The translations under genes were made by a program, and so were the position numbers. A model generated the notes under the pieces. The model worked only from the letters and a program-made list of their open reading frames with translations, had not been told where the DNA came from and searched no databases. Shown piece by piece: positions 26,805-35,367 of a stretch of DNA of 64,000 nucleotides; positions within the stretch are counted from its first letter, which is position 1, and each line of letters starts with the position of its first letter. Source of the DNA: Rahnella aquatilis CIP 78.65 = ATCC 33071 (GTDB lineage: Bacteria > Pseudomonadota > Gammaproteobacteria > Enterobacterales > Enterobacteriaceae); the NCBI RefSeq assembly GCF_000241955.1, contig NC_016818.1, positions 3,596,001 through 3,660,000 on the forward strand. Reading direction: 5' to 3'.

Positions 26805-28094
26805 TTATTGGTTGTAAGCGTTTTCGCCGTGGCTGTTAACGTCCAGACCTTCGCGTTCTTGTTCTTCAGGAACACGCAGACCTACGATCATGTCAGCCAC
26901 TTTGTAACCGATGAAGGCAACAACGCCTGACCAGACCAATGTTACGCACACGCTGAAGAACTGCACCCAAACCTGATGGCCCATGGTCACGCCTTCTGCG
27001 TAGCCCACGCCGCCAAGTGAACTGGACGTGAATACACCCGTCAGCAGACAACCTACGATACCGCACACGCCATGAACACCGAACACATCACAGGTGTCAT
27101 CAACACGCAGCCATTTTTTCAGGGTAACAACCCCCCACAGACCAGTGATACCGCCTACCAGACCGATAATCAGAGCACCACCTACGCCGACCGTACCACA
27201 TGCAGGCGTGATAGCCACCAGACCTGCGATAGCACCGGAGCTTGCGCCCAGCAGTGAGGGCTTACCGCGCACCATCCACTCAACCAGCGTCCAGGACAGG
27301 ATTGCGCCAGCAGTAGCAATGACAGTGTTCAGGAAAGCCAGCGCGGCAACAGAGCTTGCGGCACTTGCTGAACCCGCATTGAAGCCGAACCAGCCCACAT
27401 ACAGGATTGAGGCGCCAGTGAAGACCATTGGCAGGTTGTGTGGTTTGAAAGCTTCTTTGCCAAAACCGGCGCGTTTACCCAGCAGATAAGCCCCGACCAG
27501 GCCAGCAATTGCGGCATTGATATGAACAACGGTACCACCGGCAAAGTCCAGCGCACCATCAGCAGCCAGGAAACCGCCTGCCCATACCATGTGAGCCATC
27601 GGAATATAAGAGAAAGTCAGCCAGATCACAGTGAAAATCAGAACTGCTGAGAAACGCACACGTTCAGCAATACCACCTACGATCAGCGCTACAGTGATGC
27701 AGGCAAATGAACACTGGAATGCAACGTGGATCATCTGCGAGAAGGTGCCAGTCACAGAATCCAGGCCAATGCCTTTCATCATTACGTTGCTGAAACCACC
27801 GAAGAACGCGTTACCTTCACTGAAGGCAAGGCTGTAACCGTAGAGGATCCACAGGACACAGACCAGGGCAAAGGTGACAATAACCTGAGTCAGCATGGAC
27901 AAAACGTTTTTAGAACGCAGTAAGCCGCCGTAGAACAACGCCACACCGGGTACGGTCATGAACAATACCAGCGCGGTACAAATCATCATAAAGGCGTTAT
28001 CAGCACCGTTTGCCGCTGCTGGTGCTGCTGCCATGGCAAGCGAAGGCAGCAAAGCCACTGCACCAAGCCCCATCATGGATAAAAGTTTTTTCAT
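26805..28094 (-). CDS. amtB: Ammonium channel AmtB
   Basis: AmtB conducts ammonium across the inner membrane as a trimer. From ATG 28094 the product is 428 residues, the same as E. coli. A cleaved signal peptide (LPSLAMAAAP) is followed by 11 membrane helices. The signature DFAGGTVVHINAAIAGLVGA is present, and the twin-histidine pore residues lie in VHINA and VFGVHGVCG. The start is preceded by AGGGGTGGG. It is the second gene after glnK; GlnK blocks the channel when nitrogen is ample. Confidence 0.97.
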   Translation of the reverse strand: MKKLLSMMGLGAVALLPSLAMAAAPAAANGADNAFMMICTALVLFMTVPGVALFYGGLLRSKNVLSMLTQVIVTFALVCVLWILYGYSLAFSEGNAFFGGFSNVMMKGIGLDSVTGTFSQMIHVAFQCSFACITVALIVGGIAERVRFSAVLIFTVIWLTFSYIPMAHMVWAGGFLAADGALDFAGGTVVHINAAIAGLVGAYLLGKRAGFGKEAFKPHNLPMVFTGASILYVGWFGFNAGSASAASSVAALAFLNTVIATAGAILSWTLVEWMVRGKPSLLGASSGAIAGLVAITPACGTVGVGGALIIGLVGGITGLWGVVTLKKWLRVDDTCDVFGVHGVCGIVGCLLTGVFTSSSLGGVGYAEGVTMGHQVWVQFFSVCVTLVWSGVVAFIGYKVADMIVGLRVPEEQEREGLDVNSHGENAYNQ

Positions 28095-28179
28095 TATTAA
28101 CCCACCCCTGTTTCTCAAAACTGTTTTTTCTAATCTGATTTATCTCAAACCGAATGGTATGAGAGATAAAAGCCTGAAA

Positions 28180-28518
28180 TTACAGTGCTGCTTCGTCGGT
28201 TTCACCAGTACGAATACGGATAACACGTTGCAATTCAGCAACGAAAATTTTGCCATCACCGATCTTGCCGGTGTAGGCCGCTTTGCTTATCACGTCGATC
28301 ACTTCATCGAGCTGATCGTCAGCGATAGCAATATCGATTTTTACTTTTGGCAGGAAGTTCACGCTGTATTCCGCACCACGGTAAAGTTCGGCATGACCTT
28401 TCTGACGGCCAAAACCTTTAACTTCCGTTACGGTCAGCCCCTGAATTCCAACAGCAGACAGCGCTTCACGCACATCTTCCAGCTTAAAAGGTTTGATCAC
28501 CACAGTAACCAGCTTCAT
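28180..28518 (-). CDS. glnK: Nitrogen regulatory PII protein GlnK
   Basis: GlnK is the trimeric PII signal protein that plugs AmtB. From ATG 28518 (MKLVTVVIKPFKLEDVREAL) the product is 112 residues, the family standard. Tyr51 in the T-loop (RGAEYSVNF), the site of uridylylation by GlnD, is present. The C-terminal signature ITGKIGDG-type segment appears as AAYTGKIGDGKIFV. The longer open frame upstream covers the sigma-54 promoter and is rejected. Expression should depend on NtrC and RpoN. Confidence 0.97.
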   Translation of the reverse strand: MKLVTVVIKPFKLEDVREALSAVGIQGLTVTEVKGFGRQKGHAELYRGAEYSVNFLPKVKIDIAIADDQLDEVIDVISKAAYTGKIGDGKIFVAELQRVIRIRTGETDEAAL

Positions 28519-28581
28519 TGTGCCACTCCTCGAATTAAGGGCTTGCCGCGAGAGGATTCGCGCCCGATACGGATTGGATAA

Positions 28582-28597
28582 AGCAAAGGATGTGCCA
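28582..28597 (-). promoter_or_regulatory. Sigma-54 promoter of glnK-amtB
   Basis: TGGCACATCCTTTGCT on the minus strand matches the RpoN consensus TGGCAC-N5-TTGCW at every fixed position. It lies 64 bases before the glnK start. Confidence 0.92.
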
Positions 28598-28705
28598 GAG
28601 TTGAAATCGGGCGCAGATTCATACAATTCCCGCGTAATACGGCATTTTCAGAATAATCGTGACCACGCGCACAGTTGCCACGCCATATTCAGCACAGCAG
28701 TACAC

Positions 28706-28720
28706 GCACCATTTGAGTGC
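28706..28720. promoter_or_regulatory. NtrC (NRI) binding site upstream of glnK
   Basis: GCACCATTTGAGTGC has the GCAC-N7-GTGC form of NtrC enhancer sites. It sits about 110 bases upstream of the sigma-54 promoter, a usual enhancer distance. Confidence 0.75.
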
Positions 28721-28825
28721 TTATCGCTGCTTTTTAGTGCAGCCAGATTGGGAAAAGGGTTTGGCCTGCATGAATACAGTGCGGGGTAAGCAAAAACGGG
28801 AAAAGAAAACCGGAGAAAGCAGAAA

Positions 28826-28853
28826 GCTGGTGTCGCAGAGATACGACACCAGC
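28826..28853 (-). terminator. mdlAB operon terminator
   Basis: GCTGGTGTCG and CGACACCAGC form a perfect 10-bp stem just after the mdlB stop. On the minus strand it is followed by TTTCTGCTTTCT, a broken T tract. Confidence 0.75.
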
Positions 28854-28860
28854 CCAAAGA

Positions 28861-30660
28861 TTATGCGTTTTCGGTTGCAGGTGTAATCTGCTCCGCAGAA
28901 GCCAATTGCTGCCCGGCAAGTTGCAACTGATACATCTGATAATACCGGCCTTTTTCTGCCAGCAGTTGTAAGTGATTACCCTGATCTACAGCTTGTCCGC
29001 GGTGCAATACCAAAATATTATCGGCATCCACAATCGTCGACAGTCGGTGTGCAATAACCACGAGCGTAGTCTGCTCCCGGATAGCCCGTAATGCGCGCTG
29101 AATAGCCTGCTCGGTGCCGGAGTCAATATTGGCCGTTGCCTCGTCAAGGATCAGAATTTCCGGTGCTTGCACCAAAACGCGCGCCATCGCCAGTAATTGT
29201 TTCTGACCGACAGAAAGATTATTGCCCTGCTCTCCCAGACGCGTATTGATACCCTCGGGCATTTCGCGCACCAGCGGCGAGAGTTGCACAATATCCAGCG
29301 CATGCCAGACTTGCGCTTCATCAATATCACGGCCTAACGTCACATTGGCGAACACGGATTCAGCCAGAACGACCGGGTCCTGCTGAACCATGGCAATGCC
29401 TTTGCGCAGGCTGGTGTGCGATAAGTCAGCGAGGTTACGCCCGTCAACCCGGATCTCACCTTTATTTAACGGGTAATAGCCCATCAGCAGATTCGCCAGC
29501 GTACTTTTGCCACTGCCAGTGTGCCCGACCAGCGCCACAAAACCACGCGAAGGCACATGCAGGGAAATATTTTCCAGTACCCATTTATCCGCAAGGTAAG
29601 CAAAGCTGACATCTTTGATATCAATCTCGCCGCTAGTCAGTAATTTGTCATCCGGCCCGTATTGCTGCTGGGTGCGGTCCATCAAATCAAAGATACGTTC
29701 ACCAGCGACCACTGCTTGCTGCATAATCGATTGTTGTGAGGTCAGTTCAATCAGAGGCTCGTTGAGCCGTCCGAGATAATTGATGAAAGCATACAAAACC
29801 CCGACGCCCACAGAACCTTCTGCACTGAATCCAAAAAGAATAAGCAGGCCGCATAAAATCAACGAGGAGAATAAGCTGAGCAAAGGACGCAACAGGAATC
29901 CTTCCAGCCGCAGCGTTTGCATGCGGGCCAGATAGTGAGACTGGCTGGCGCGGGCAAGTCGTTCACCAAACCTTTTCTGCTGGCGGAACTGCTGAATCAC
30001 ATTCATGCCGTTGATGACTTCATTGAAACCATCATTAATATCTGCCAGATAAGCGCGTACCTTGCGCACCACCGGCGTACTGTAAATCTGGTACAACCCC
30101 ATCACAACAAATACGGCCGGGAAGATACAAATCGCCACCGAGGCCAGACGCCAGTCGAGGCTGAACATTGCCACCAGCATCGCGCCAATCAGGGCGATAC
30201 TGCGCAAAACTGTCGACACCACGGTCACATACAAATCACGGATAACTTCCGTGTCGTTGGTCACCCGGGAAATCAGCTGCCCCACTGGCTGGGTATCAAA
30301 TGTGCTCAGAGGTTGCCGTAATGCCGCATCCATGACTTCGGTGCGCAGGCGCTGGACGACGCCCACCGCAGCACGGTTGAACAACAGTGCCTGAAAATAG
30401 TGCAGACTTGCTGCCAGAAATTGCAGGAAGATAAAACTCAGTGCGAGCAAACTGACCTTCCCCCATGGCATTTCGCCTTTAGCCACGTAGTGATCGATAA
30501 AGAAGCTGATTAATATAGGGCCGGTCACTTCCGCAGCCGCTGCAATCCATAGCATCAGCACCGCATAAGACAGCGGTTTGCTGTAGGGTTTCCCGTATTT
30601 CAACAGGCGTTTTAGCGTTGGCCAAAGCTTCTGAATTTTAACTGTTTTTTGTTCAGCCAC
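28861..30660 (-). CDS. mdlB: Multidrug ABC exporter half-transporter MdlB
   Basis: MdlB pairs with MdlA as a heterodimeric type IV ABC exporter in the inner membrane. I take GTG 30660 as start (VAEQKTV), with AAGGAG 10 bases upstream, giving 599 residues against 593 in E. coli; an ATG at 30693 lies deeper in mdlA. Six membrane helices are followed by an ATPase with Walker [10 protein letters not shown], signature LSVGQKQ and Walker B LILDEAT. The signature has V in place of the usual G, as in E. coli MdlB. The start overlaps the mdlA stop. Confidence 0.95.
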   Translation of the reverse strand: MAEQKTVKIQKLWPTLKRLLKYGKPYSKPLSYAVLMLWIAAAAEVTGPILISFFIDHYVAKGEMPWGKVSLLALSFIFLQFLAASLHYFQALLFNRAAVGVVQRLRTEVMDAALRQPLSTFDTQPVGQLISRVTNDTEVIRDLYVTVVSTVLRSIALIGAMLVAMFSLDWRLASVAICIFPAVFVVMGLYQIYSTPVVRKVRAYLADINDGFNEVINGMNVIQQFRQQKRFGERLARASQSHYLARMQTLRLEGFLLRPLLSLFSSLILCGLLILFGFSAEGSVGVGVLYAFINYLGRLNEPLIELTSQQSIMQQAVVAGERIFDLMDRTQQQYGPDDKLLTSGEIDIKDVSFAYLADKWVLENISLHVPSRGFVALVGHTGSGKSTLANLLMGYYPLNKGEIRVDGRNLADLSHTSLRKGIAMVQQDPVVLAESVFANVTLGRDIDEAQVWHALDIVQLSPLVREMPEGINTRLGEQGNNLSVGQKQLLAMARVLVQAPEILILDEATANIDSGTEQAIQRALRAIREQTTLVVIAHRLSTIVDADNILVLHRGQAVDQGNHLQLLAEKGRYYQMYQLQLAGQQLASAEQITPATENA

Positions 30661-32425
30661 GGTGTTCCGGCTCCTTTTCCTGCGGCACATCATCCAGCGC
30701 GGCTTCTAATTGCTGATAACGGAACATATCACGGTACCAGCCGGGTTCAGCAGCAAGCTGCTCATGGTTGCCACGTTGCGAAATACTCCCCTGGCTGAAC
30801 ACCAGAACTTCACTGGCTTCGGTCAGTGCAGAAAGACGATGTGCACTGATGATCACCGTGCGGTCATTTCCCCACTGGCGCAGATTGTGCAGGATCTGGT
30901 GCTCCGTCCGGCCATCAACGGCGGATAAAGCATCATCCAGGATCAGGATTTCGGCTTTGAGGAGCAATGCACGCGCAATCGAAATACGCTGTTTCTGACC
31001 ACCGGAGAGCATGACACCACGCTCGCCCACTTCAGTTTCATATCCCTGAGGTAAGCGCAGAATGTCATCATGAACGCTGGCGAGACGGGCGGCTTCTTCA
31101 ATCTCTTCCTGCGAGGCATCAGGCCGTCCGAGCGCAATATTCTGCGCGACAGTGTCTGAGAACAGGAAAGGCGTCTGGCTGACCACGGCCAGCCGGCCAC
31201 GCCAGTCATCAAGCTGAATTTCTTTAAGGGATAATCCGTGATAGCGCACATCCCCGTCAGTGACATCGAACTGGCGCTGAAGGAGCGAGAGCAGCGTACT
31301 TTTGCCGGAACCCGTCGGACCGCATAACCCCAGCATTTGCCCCGGTTGCAGGGAAAAAGCGACGGACGTTAAAGCAGCATGGTTATTTTCCGGATAATAG
31401 AAGTTAGTGATTTGAGCAGCCAGTACCGCGCGCCCTGCGGGTAATGGTGTTTTGCCATCCACAACAGCCGGCGCTTCCTGTAACAGGCTGCGGATACGAC
31501 TGTAAGCGGCGCTGCCACGTTCAACGATGTTAAACATCCAGGCGAGTGCAAGCATCGGCCAGATCATCAGACCAAGGTACATCACAAAGCTGGTGAGTTC
31601 GCCAAGTGTCAGGTGACCGTTGACGACCATCCAGCTTCCGCCGCCGATGGCCAGCAGGTTCGCCATGCCGATAGAGACATAGATGGTCGGATCAAAGCGG
31701 GCATCGACGCGCGCGACACGCATATTTTTTGCGCCGGTATCCGCAGCTACATCAGCAAACTGCGATGACTGATGATTCTCCAGGCCAAAAGCTTTGATCA
31801 TACGGATACTGGTCAGGCTTTCCTGCGCCTGATCGTTAAGCGAGGAAAACGCCGCCTGCGCGGTTTTGAAGCGGGAATGCAGTTGATCGCCATAGCGCTT
31901 GATGATGATGGCCATTACCGGCATCGGCACCAGCGACAGTAACGTCAGTTCCCAGCTGATCTGAGTGGCCATAACGATGAGTACCGCCAGCCCCATGACC
32001 AGAGAATCCACCAGCGTCAGTACGCCCTCTCCCGCAGCGAACACCACGCGGTCGACGTCATTAGTGGCACGGGCAATCAAATCACCGGTACGATGACGCA
32101 GATAAAAAGCGGGATGCTGACGGCTCAGTTGACGGAAAAAATCCTGTCGCAGTTCAACAGCAAGCTGATAAGACGCGCCGAACAGCAGCACGCGCCAGAC
32201 ATAACGCAGCAAATACACCACAACAGCCGTGCCCAGCATCAGGCCAAGCCACGCAAAAAGCACGCCGTAAGACATTTGTTTTGACGTAACCCCATCAATA
32301 ATTACACCCACCAGTTTTGGTGGCAGCAATTGCAGAACGGCGATAATGATCAGTAAGGCGACGGCACCCAGATACCGGCGCCATTCGCGTCGGAAGTACC
32401 AGCCTAATTGTGCAAACAATCTCAC
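30653..32425 (-). CDS. mdlA: Multidrug ABC exporter half-transporter MdlA
   Basis: MdlA is the first half-transporter of the MdlAB pair. GTG 32425 ([20 protein letters not shown]) aligns with the E. coli start and gives 590 residues; an ATG at 32443 would add six. Six membrane helices precede an ATPase with Walker [10 protein letters not shown], the canonical signature LSGGQKQR and Walker [13 protein letters not shown]. Here Asp replaces the usual catalytic Glu after Walker B (LDD), so this ATP site may be degenerate, as in many heterodimeric exporters. Substrate is not established. Confidence 0.95.
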   Translation of the reverse strand: MRLFAQLGWYFRREWRRYLGAVALLIIIAVLQLLPPKLVGVIIDGVTSKQMSYGVLFAWLGLMLGTAVVVYLLRYVWRVLLFGASYQLAVELRQDFFRQLSRQHPAFYLRHRTGDLIARATNDVDRVVFAAGEGVLTLVDSLVMGLAVLIVMATQISWELTLLSLVPMPVMAIIIKRYGDQLHSRFKTAQAAFSSLNDQAQESLTSIRMIKAFGLENHQSSQFADVAADTGAKNMRVARVDARFDPTIYVSIGMANLLAIGGGSWMVVNGHLTLGELTSFVMYLGLMIWPMLALAWMFNIVERGSAAYSRIRSLLQEAPAVVDGKTPLPAGRAVLAAQITNFYYPENNHAALTSVAFSLQPGQMLGLCGPTGSGKSTLLSLLQRQFDVTDGDVRYHGLSLKEIQLDDWRGRLAVVSQTPFLFSDTVAQNIALGRPDASQEEIEEAARLASVHDDILRLPQGYETEVGERGVMLSGGQKQRISIARALLLKAEILILDDALSAVDGRTEHQILHNLRQWGNDRTVIISAHRLSALTEASEVLVFSQGSISQRGNHEQLAAEPGWYRDMFRYQQLEAALDDVPQEKEPEHRG

Positions 32426-32561
32426 GCAGCGTTTTCCATACAAATAATAATGATTTTATTGAGTTAAACCGGCGGCAGAAATACCAATTTCCTCTTCAGG
32501 CCGACAAGGATACCAGAGTTAACAGGCGTTTCTGATGAAACTTTTTACTGCAACTTTTGCA

Positions 32562-33017
32562 TTAAATCGGCAATGCAGTGGTCGATTTTATGCGCTCCAT
32601 CGCAAAACTTGAGGTCACATCGTTCAGCCCTGGAATGCCATTCACAAGTCGCTTGTAAAAGTTATCGTAGCTTTTCATATCGGAGACCTGGACCTGCAGC
32701 AAATAATCATACTCGCCTGCCATCCGGTAAAAACCTAACACCTCGGGAAACGCTTCGACCTGCTGAACAAATCGCTGATACCACTCGCTGTTGTGATGCT
32801 GAGTCTTAATCAGCACAAATGCCGTCAGGCTCAGCCCCAGTTTTTCACCGTCAAGCAATGCCACTTTTCCACAAATAATCCCGTCATCTTCAAGACGCTT
32901 TATTCTTTTCCAGCAGGGGGTGGTGGTGAGATTGACGGCCTCAGCCAGTTCGTTCAGAGAAAGGGTGCAATCCTTTTGTAACAGCGATAACAGCGCAAGA
33001 TCAATTTTATCTACCAT
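32562..33017 (-). CDS. decR: Lrp/AsnC-family regulator of cysteine detoxification (DecR/YbaO)
   Basis: From ATG 33017 ([20 protein letters not shown]) the product is 151 residues and matches E. coli DecR (YbaO) closely. A GGAG site lies 6 bases upstream, so the 58 extra upstream codons are rejected. An AsnC-type helix-turn-helix (about residues 20-45) precedes a RAM effector domain. E. coli DecR activates cysteine-degrading genes when cysteine accumulates. Here the divergent neighbour is a cysteine-synthase-fold enzyme, matching the Pantoea ccdR-ccdA arrangement. Confidence 0.92.
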   Translation of the reverse strand: MVDKIDLALLSLLQKDCTLSLNELAEAVNLTTTPCWKRIKRLEDDGIICGKVALLDGEKLGLSLTAFVLIKTQHHNSEWYQRFVQQVEAFPEVLGFYRMAGEYDYLLQVQVSDMKSYDNFYKRLVNGIPGLNDVTSSFAMERIKSTTALPI

Positions 33018-33028
33018 AGCGCACTCCG

Positions 33029-33045
33029 GGAGAAAAAATTTCTCC
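33029..33045. promoter_or_regulatory. Candidate DecR operator
   Basis: GGAGAAA-AAA-TTTCTCC is a perfect 7-bp inverted repeat in the decR-ccdA intergenic region, 12 bases before the decR start. A further half-site (ATTTCTCTGG) follows near 33080. Assignment to DecR rests on position only. Confidence 0.5.
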
Positions 33046-33137
33046 AAATCACATGATTCATGGGTTAAAGAGTAACTTATTTCTCTGGGGATTACGTTAT
33101 TCTTTATATCACCACAACACGTAGACGAGCCTGCAAC

Positions 33138-34181
33138 ATGCGTAATTCCTGGGTCACTCACGCCATTAAAGAAATCGACGCCGATTATCAACGTTCAGCC
33201 GACACACATTTAATTCGTCTCGCGCTGCACGACCTCCCCGGAATTTCGTTGTACCTCAAGGATGAGAGCACGCACCCTTCCGGCAGCCTGAAACATCGTC
33301 TGGCACGCTCATTATTTTTATATGGACTGTGCAACGGCTGGATCCGCGAAAATACGCCGATTATTGAAGCATCTTCGGGCAGTACCGCCATCTCCGAAGC
33401 TTATTTCGCGCGTCTGCTGGGTCTGCCCTTTATTGCCGTGATGCCTGCCTGTACAGCCCCGCGCAAAATTCAGCAAATTGAGTTTTATGGCGGTCGTTGC
33501 CATTTTGTCGAAAATTCAGGTCAGATTTATGCTGCTTCAGAGTTACTTGCTAAAGAGCTGAACGGCCATTATATGGATCAGTTTACCTACGCAGAACGTG
33601 CCACCGACTGGCGCGGGAACAACAACATTGCAGACAGTATCTTTCGTCAGATGTCCCGCGAACCGCATCCGGTGCCGCGTTATCTGGTGATGAGTGCTGG
33701 CACCGGCGGAACGTCCGCAACGCTCGGCCGCTATATCCGCTATCAGGGGCACGATACCGAACTGGTTGTGGTGGATCCCGAAAACTCTGTCTTTTATGAT
33801 TACTATCAGCAACGTGATGCCAGGGTTACCGCACAATGTAGCAGCCGTATTGAAGGCATTGGCCGCCCGCGGGCCGAACCCTCATTTATTCCCGACGTCA
33901 TTGACAGCATGATACAAGTCCCTGATGCCGCAAGTATTGCTACCGTCCGCTGGCTTGAGCTGGTACTGGGGAGAAAAGTCGGCGGCTCGACAGGAACCAA
34001 TATGTGGGGTGCATTACAACTGGCAAAGCAAATGCGCGAGAAAGGCGAAACCGGCTCCATCGTTACCCTGCTTTGCGACAGCGGCGAACGTTATCTGAAT
34101 ACCTACTTTGATGACAACTGGGTAGCGAAGAATATCGGGGATATTTCCGTTTACGCTGCACAACTGGAAGGTCTTAACTAA
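33138..34181 (+). CDS. ccdA: PLP-dependent cysteine desulfhydrase (CcdA-like)
   Basis: This 347-residue enzyme has the cysteine synthase (fold type II) PLP fold. The PLP lysine is in [11 protein letters not shown] (near residue 53). The substrate loop is [10 protein letters not shown] and the phosphate loop [16 protein letters not shown]-terminal [12 protein letters not shown] and [10 protein letters not shown] complete the family pattern. Beside decR it matches the Pantoea ananatis CcdA system, in which a Lrp-type regulator induces a cysteine desulfhydrase under cysteine excess. A cysteine synthase or cystathionine synthase activity cannot be excluded from sequence. E. coli lacks this gene between decR and cof. 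Confidence 0.85.
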   Translation: MRNSWVTHAIKEIDADYQRSADTHLIRLALHDLPGISLYLKDESTHPSGSLKHRLARSLFLYGLCNGWIRENTPIIEASSGSTAISEAYFARLLGLPFIAVMPACTAPRKIQQIEFYGGRCHFVENSGQIYAASELLAKELNGHYMDQFTYAERATDWRGNNNIADSIFRQMSREPHPVPRYLVMSAGTGGTSATLGRYIRYQGHDTELVVVDPENSVFYDYYQQRDARVTAQCSSRIEGIGRPRAEPSFIPDVIDSMIQVPDAASIATVRWLELVLGRKVGGSTGTNMWGALQLAKQMREKGETGSIVTLLCDSGERYLNTYFDDNWVAKNIGDISVYAAQLEGLN

Positions 34182-34190
34182 TATTTTTTT

Positions 34191-34307
34191 CCAAAATAAT
34201 TCGAGTTGCAGGCAGGCGGCAAATTTGTGAATCCCGATGAGCTTACATTAGTAAGTGATTCGGGTGAGCAAACGCAGCCAACGCATCTGCAGCTTGAAGT
34301 ATGACGG
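34191..34307. repeat. Palindromic intergenic repeat of the Yersinia/Serratia type
   Basis: The stretch has an imperfect palindrome: TTCGAGTTGCAG at the left pairs with CTGCAGCTTGAAGTA at the right, GGCGGC with GCAGCC, and the centre folds as CTTAC-ATTA-GTAAG. I recall near-identical elements with AACGCAGCCAACGCA and CTTGAAGTATGACGG in Yersinia and Serratia intergenic regions (possibly the YPAL family). Only one copy is seen in this window. Confidence 0.6.
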
Positions 34308-34312
34308 AAAAA

Positions 34313-34342
34313 AAGCCGGGACAGTTAAAGTGAACCCGGCTT
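34313..34342 (-). terminator. cof terminator
   Basis: AAGCCGGG and CCCGGCTT pair; on the minus strand the stem is followed by a T7 run. It lies 12 bases past the cof stop. Confidence 0.88.
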
Positions 34343-34353
34343 GCTGCAATACC

Positions 34354-35175
34354 TTAATATTCGGGGGAATAGGTGAGGTGTGGAGTGTGCAGCCAGTGTT
34401 GCAAAAAGTGAGACACAGCCTGATTACGGCAATGTCCGATGATTTGTAAATGAGAAGCTTGTTCTTTCAGCACCGGTAATGCGTTGCCCATAATCAGCCC
34501 CATCCCGACACTTTCCAGCATTTCTTTATCATTCATAGCATCGCCGAATGCCATGCATTCAGACATACCGATACCCAGACCGGCAGTAAGAAGCGCCAGG
34601 GCGCTGCCTTTATTACTCCCCGCAGGCTGCACATCCAGACAATCTGCCGCTGAAAAGCACAGGTCAAGACGCGGGCCGAAATGCGCTTTCAGTTGCGGAA
34701 CCAGCGCCAGCAGGGTTTCATGCGGTGCGCAGAAACAAACTTTGCTGTTACCGGCATCAGGCAATAAACGCAGATCCTGTAACTGGTAGCGGAAGCCGCT
34801 GAACTGATGCGGGATCAGCAAATCCGGATCGTCCAGCGCTGTAAACCAACCGTCATCGCGGAATACATGCAGGCTGGCCGGTGTATCCCATTGCGTGTGT
34901 AAAAGCTCATGCGCACAATCCTCGGACAAGTCACTGGCATGCAACCGGTGCCCGGACAAGTCATGAATTCGCGTGCCATTTCCGGTGATCAGAAAACCTT
35001 CCAGCCCGATATTCGCCAGAATATCTTTCATTTCGAGATAATGACGGCCAGTCGCAAACGTCAATTTCATTGGCTTTTCAGCCAGCTGTCGTAACGTCGC
35101 CAGCGTTTTTTCGCCCAGCGTGTGATCAGGTAAAAGCAGTGTGCCATCCATATCAAATGCAGCTAAACGGAACAT
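34354..35175 (-). CDS. cof: HMP-PP phosphatase Cof (HAD superfamily)
   Basis: Cof is a cytosolic HAD hydrolase that dephosphorylates the thiamine precursor HMP-PP and other phosphates. From ATG 35175 (MFRLAAFDMDGTLLLPDH) the product is 273 residues, against 272 in E. coli; 35 upstream codons are rejected. HAD motifs are DMDGT (nucleophile Asp8), TFATGR and CMAFGDAMND. The C terminus HPHLTYSPEY-type ending (PHLTYSPEY) is conserved. It is convergent with ccdA. Confidence 0.95.
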   Translation of the reverse strand: MFRLAAFDMDGTLLLPDHTLGEKTLATLRQLAEKPMKLTFATGRHYLEMKDILANIGLEGFLITGNGTRIHDLSGHRLHASDLSEDCAHELLHTQWDTPASLHVFRDDGWFTALDDPDLLIPHQFSGFRYQLQDLRLLPDAGNSKVCFCAPHETLLALVPQLKAHFGPRLDLCFSAADCLDVQPAGSNKGSALALLTAGLGIGMSECMAFGDAMNDKEMLESVGMGLIMGNALPVLKEQASHLQIIGHCRNQAVSHFLQHWLHTPHLTYSPEY

Positions 35176-35367
35176 ATTTTCTCTCAGAAAGGGAATAGTT
35201 TTCACACCCAAAGTATGGACTGCGATTTGCGGAACTAATAGTGAACAGTTTGTAAATACTGTTCCGGTTTTAACGCACACTTTGATTCTTCACTGCAAGC
35301 CAGTGCGCCATAAGTGCGATATGCTGAACAGATAAGTTAATCTGAAAAATAAGGTTCCGTATTTATT

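Larger units (their letters stand above)
28519..28860. other. glnK upstream region
   Basis: These 342 bases between the glnK start and the mdlB stop contain no gene. They hold the sigma-54 promoter, an NtrC-type palindrome and the mdlB terminator hairpin, each listed separately. Confidence 0.6.
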
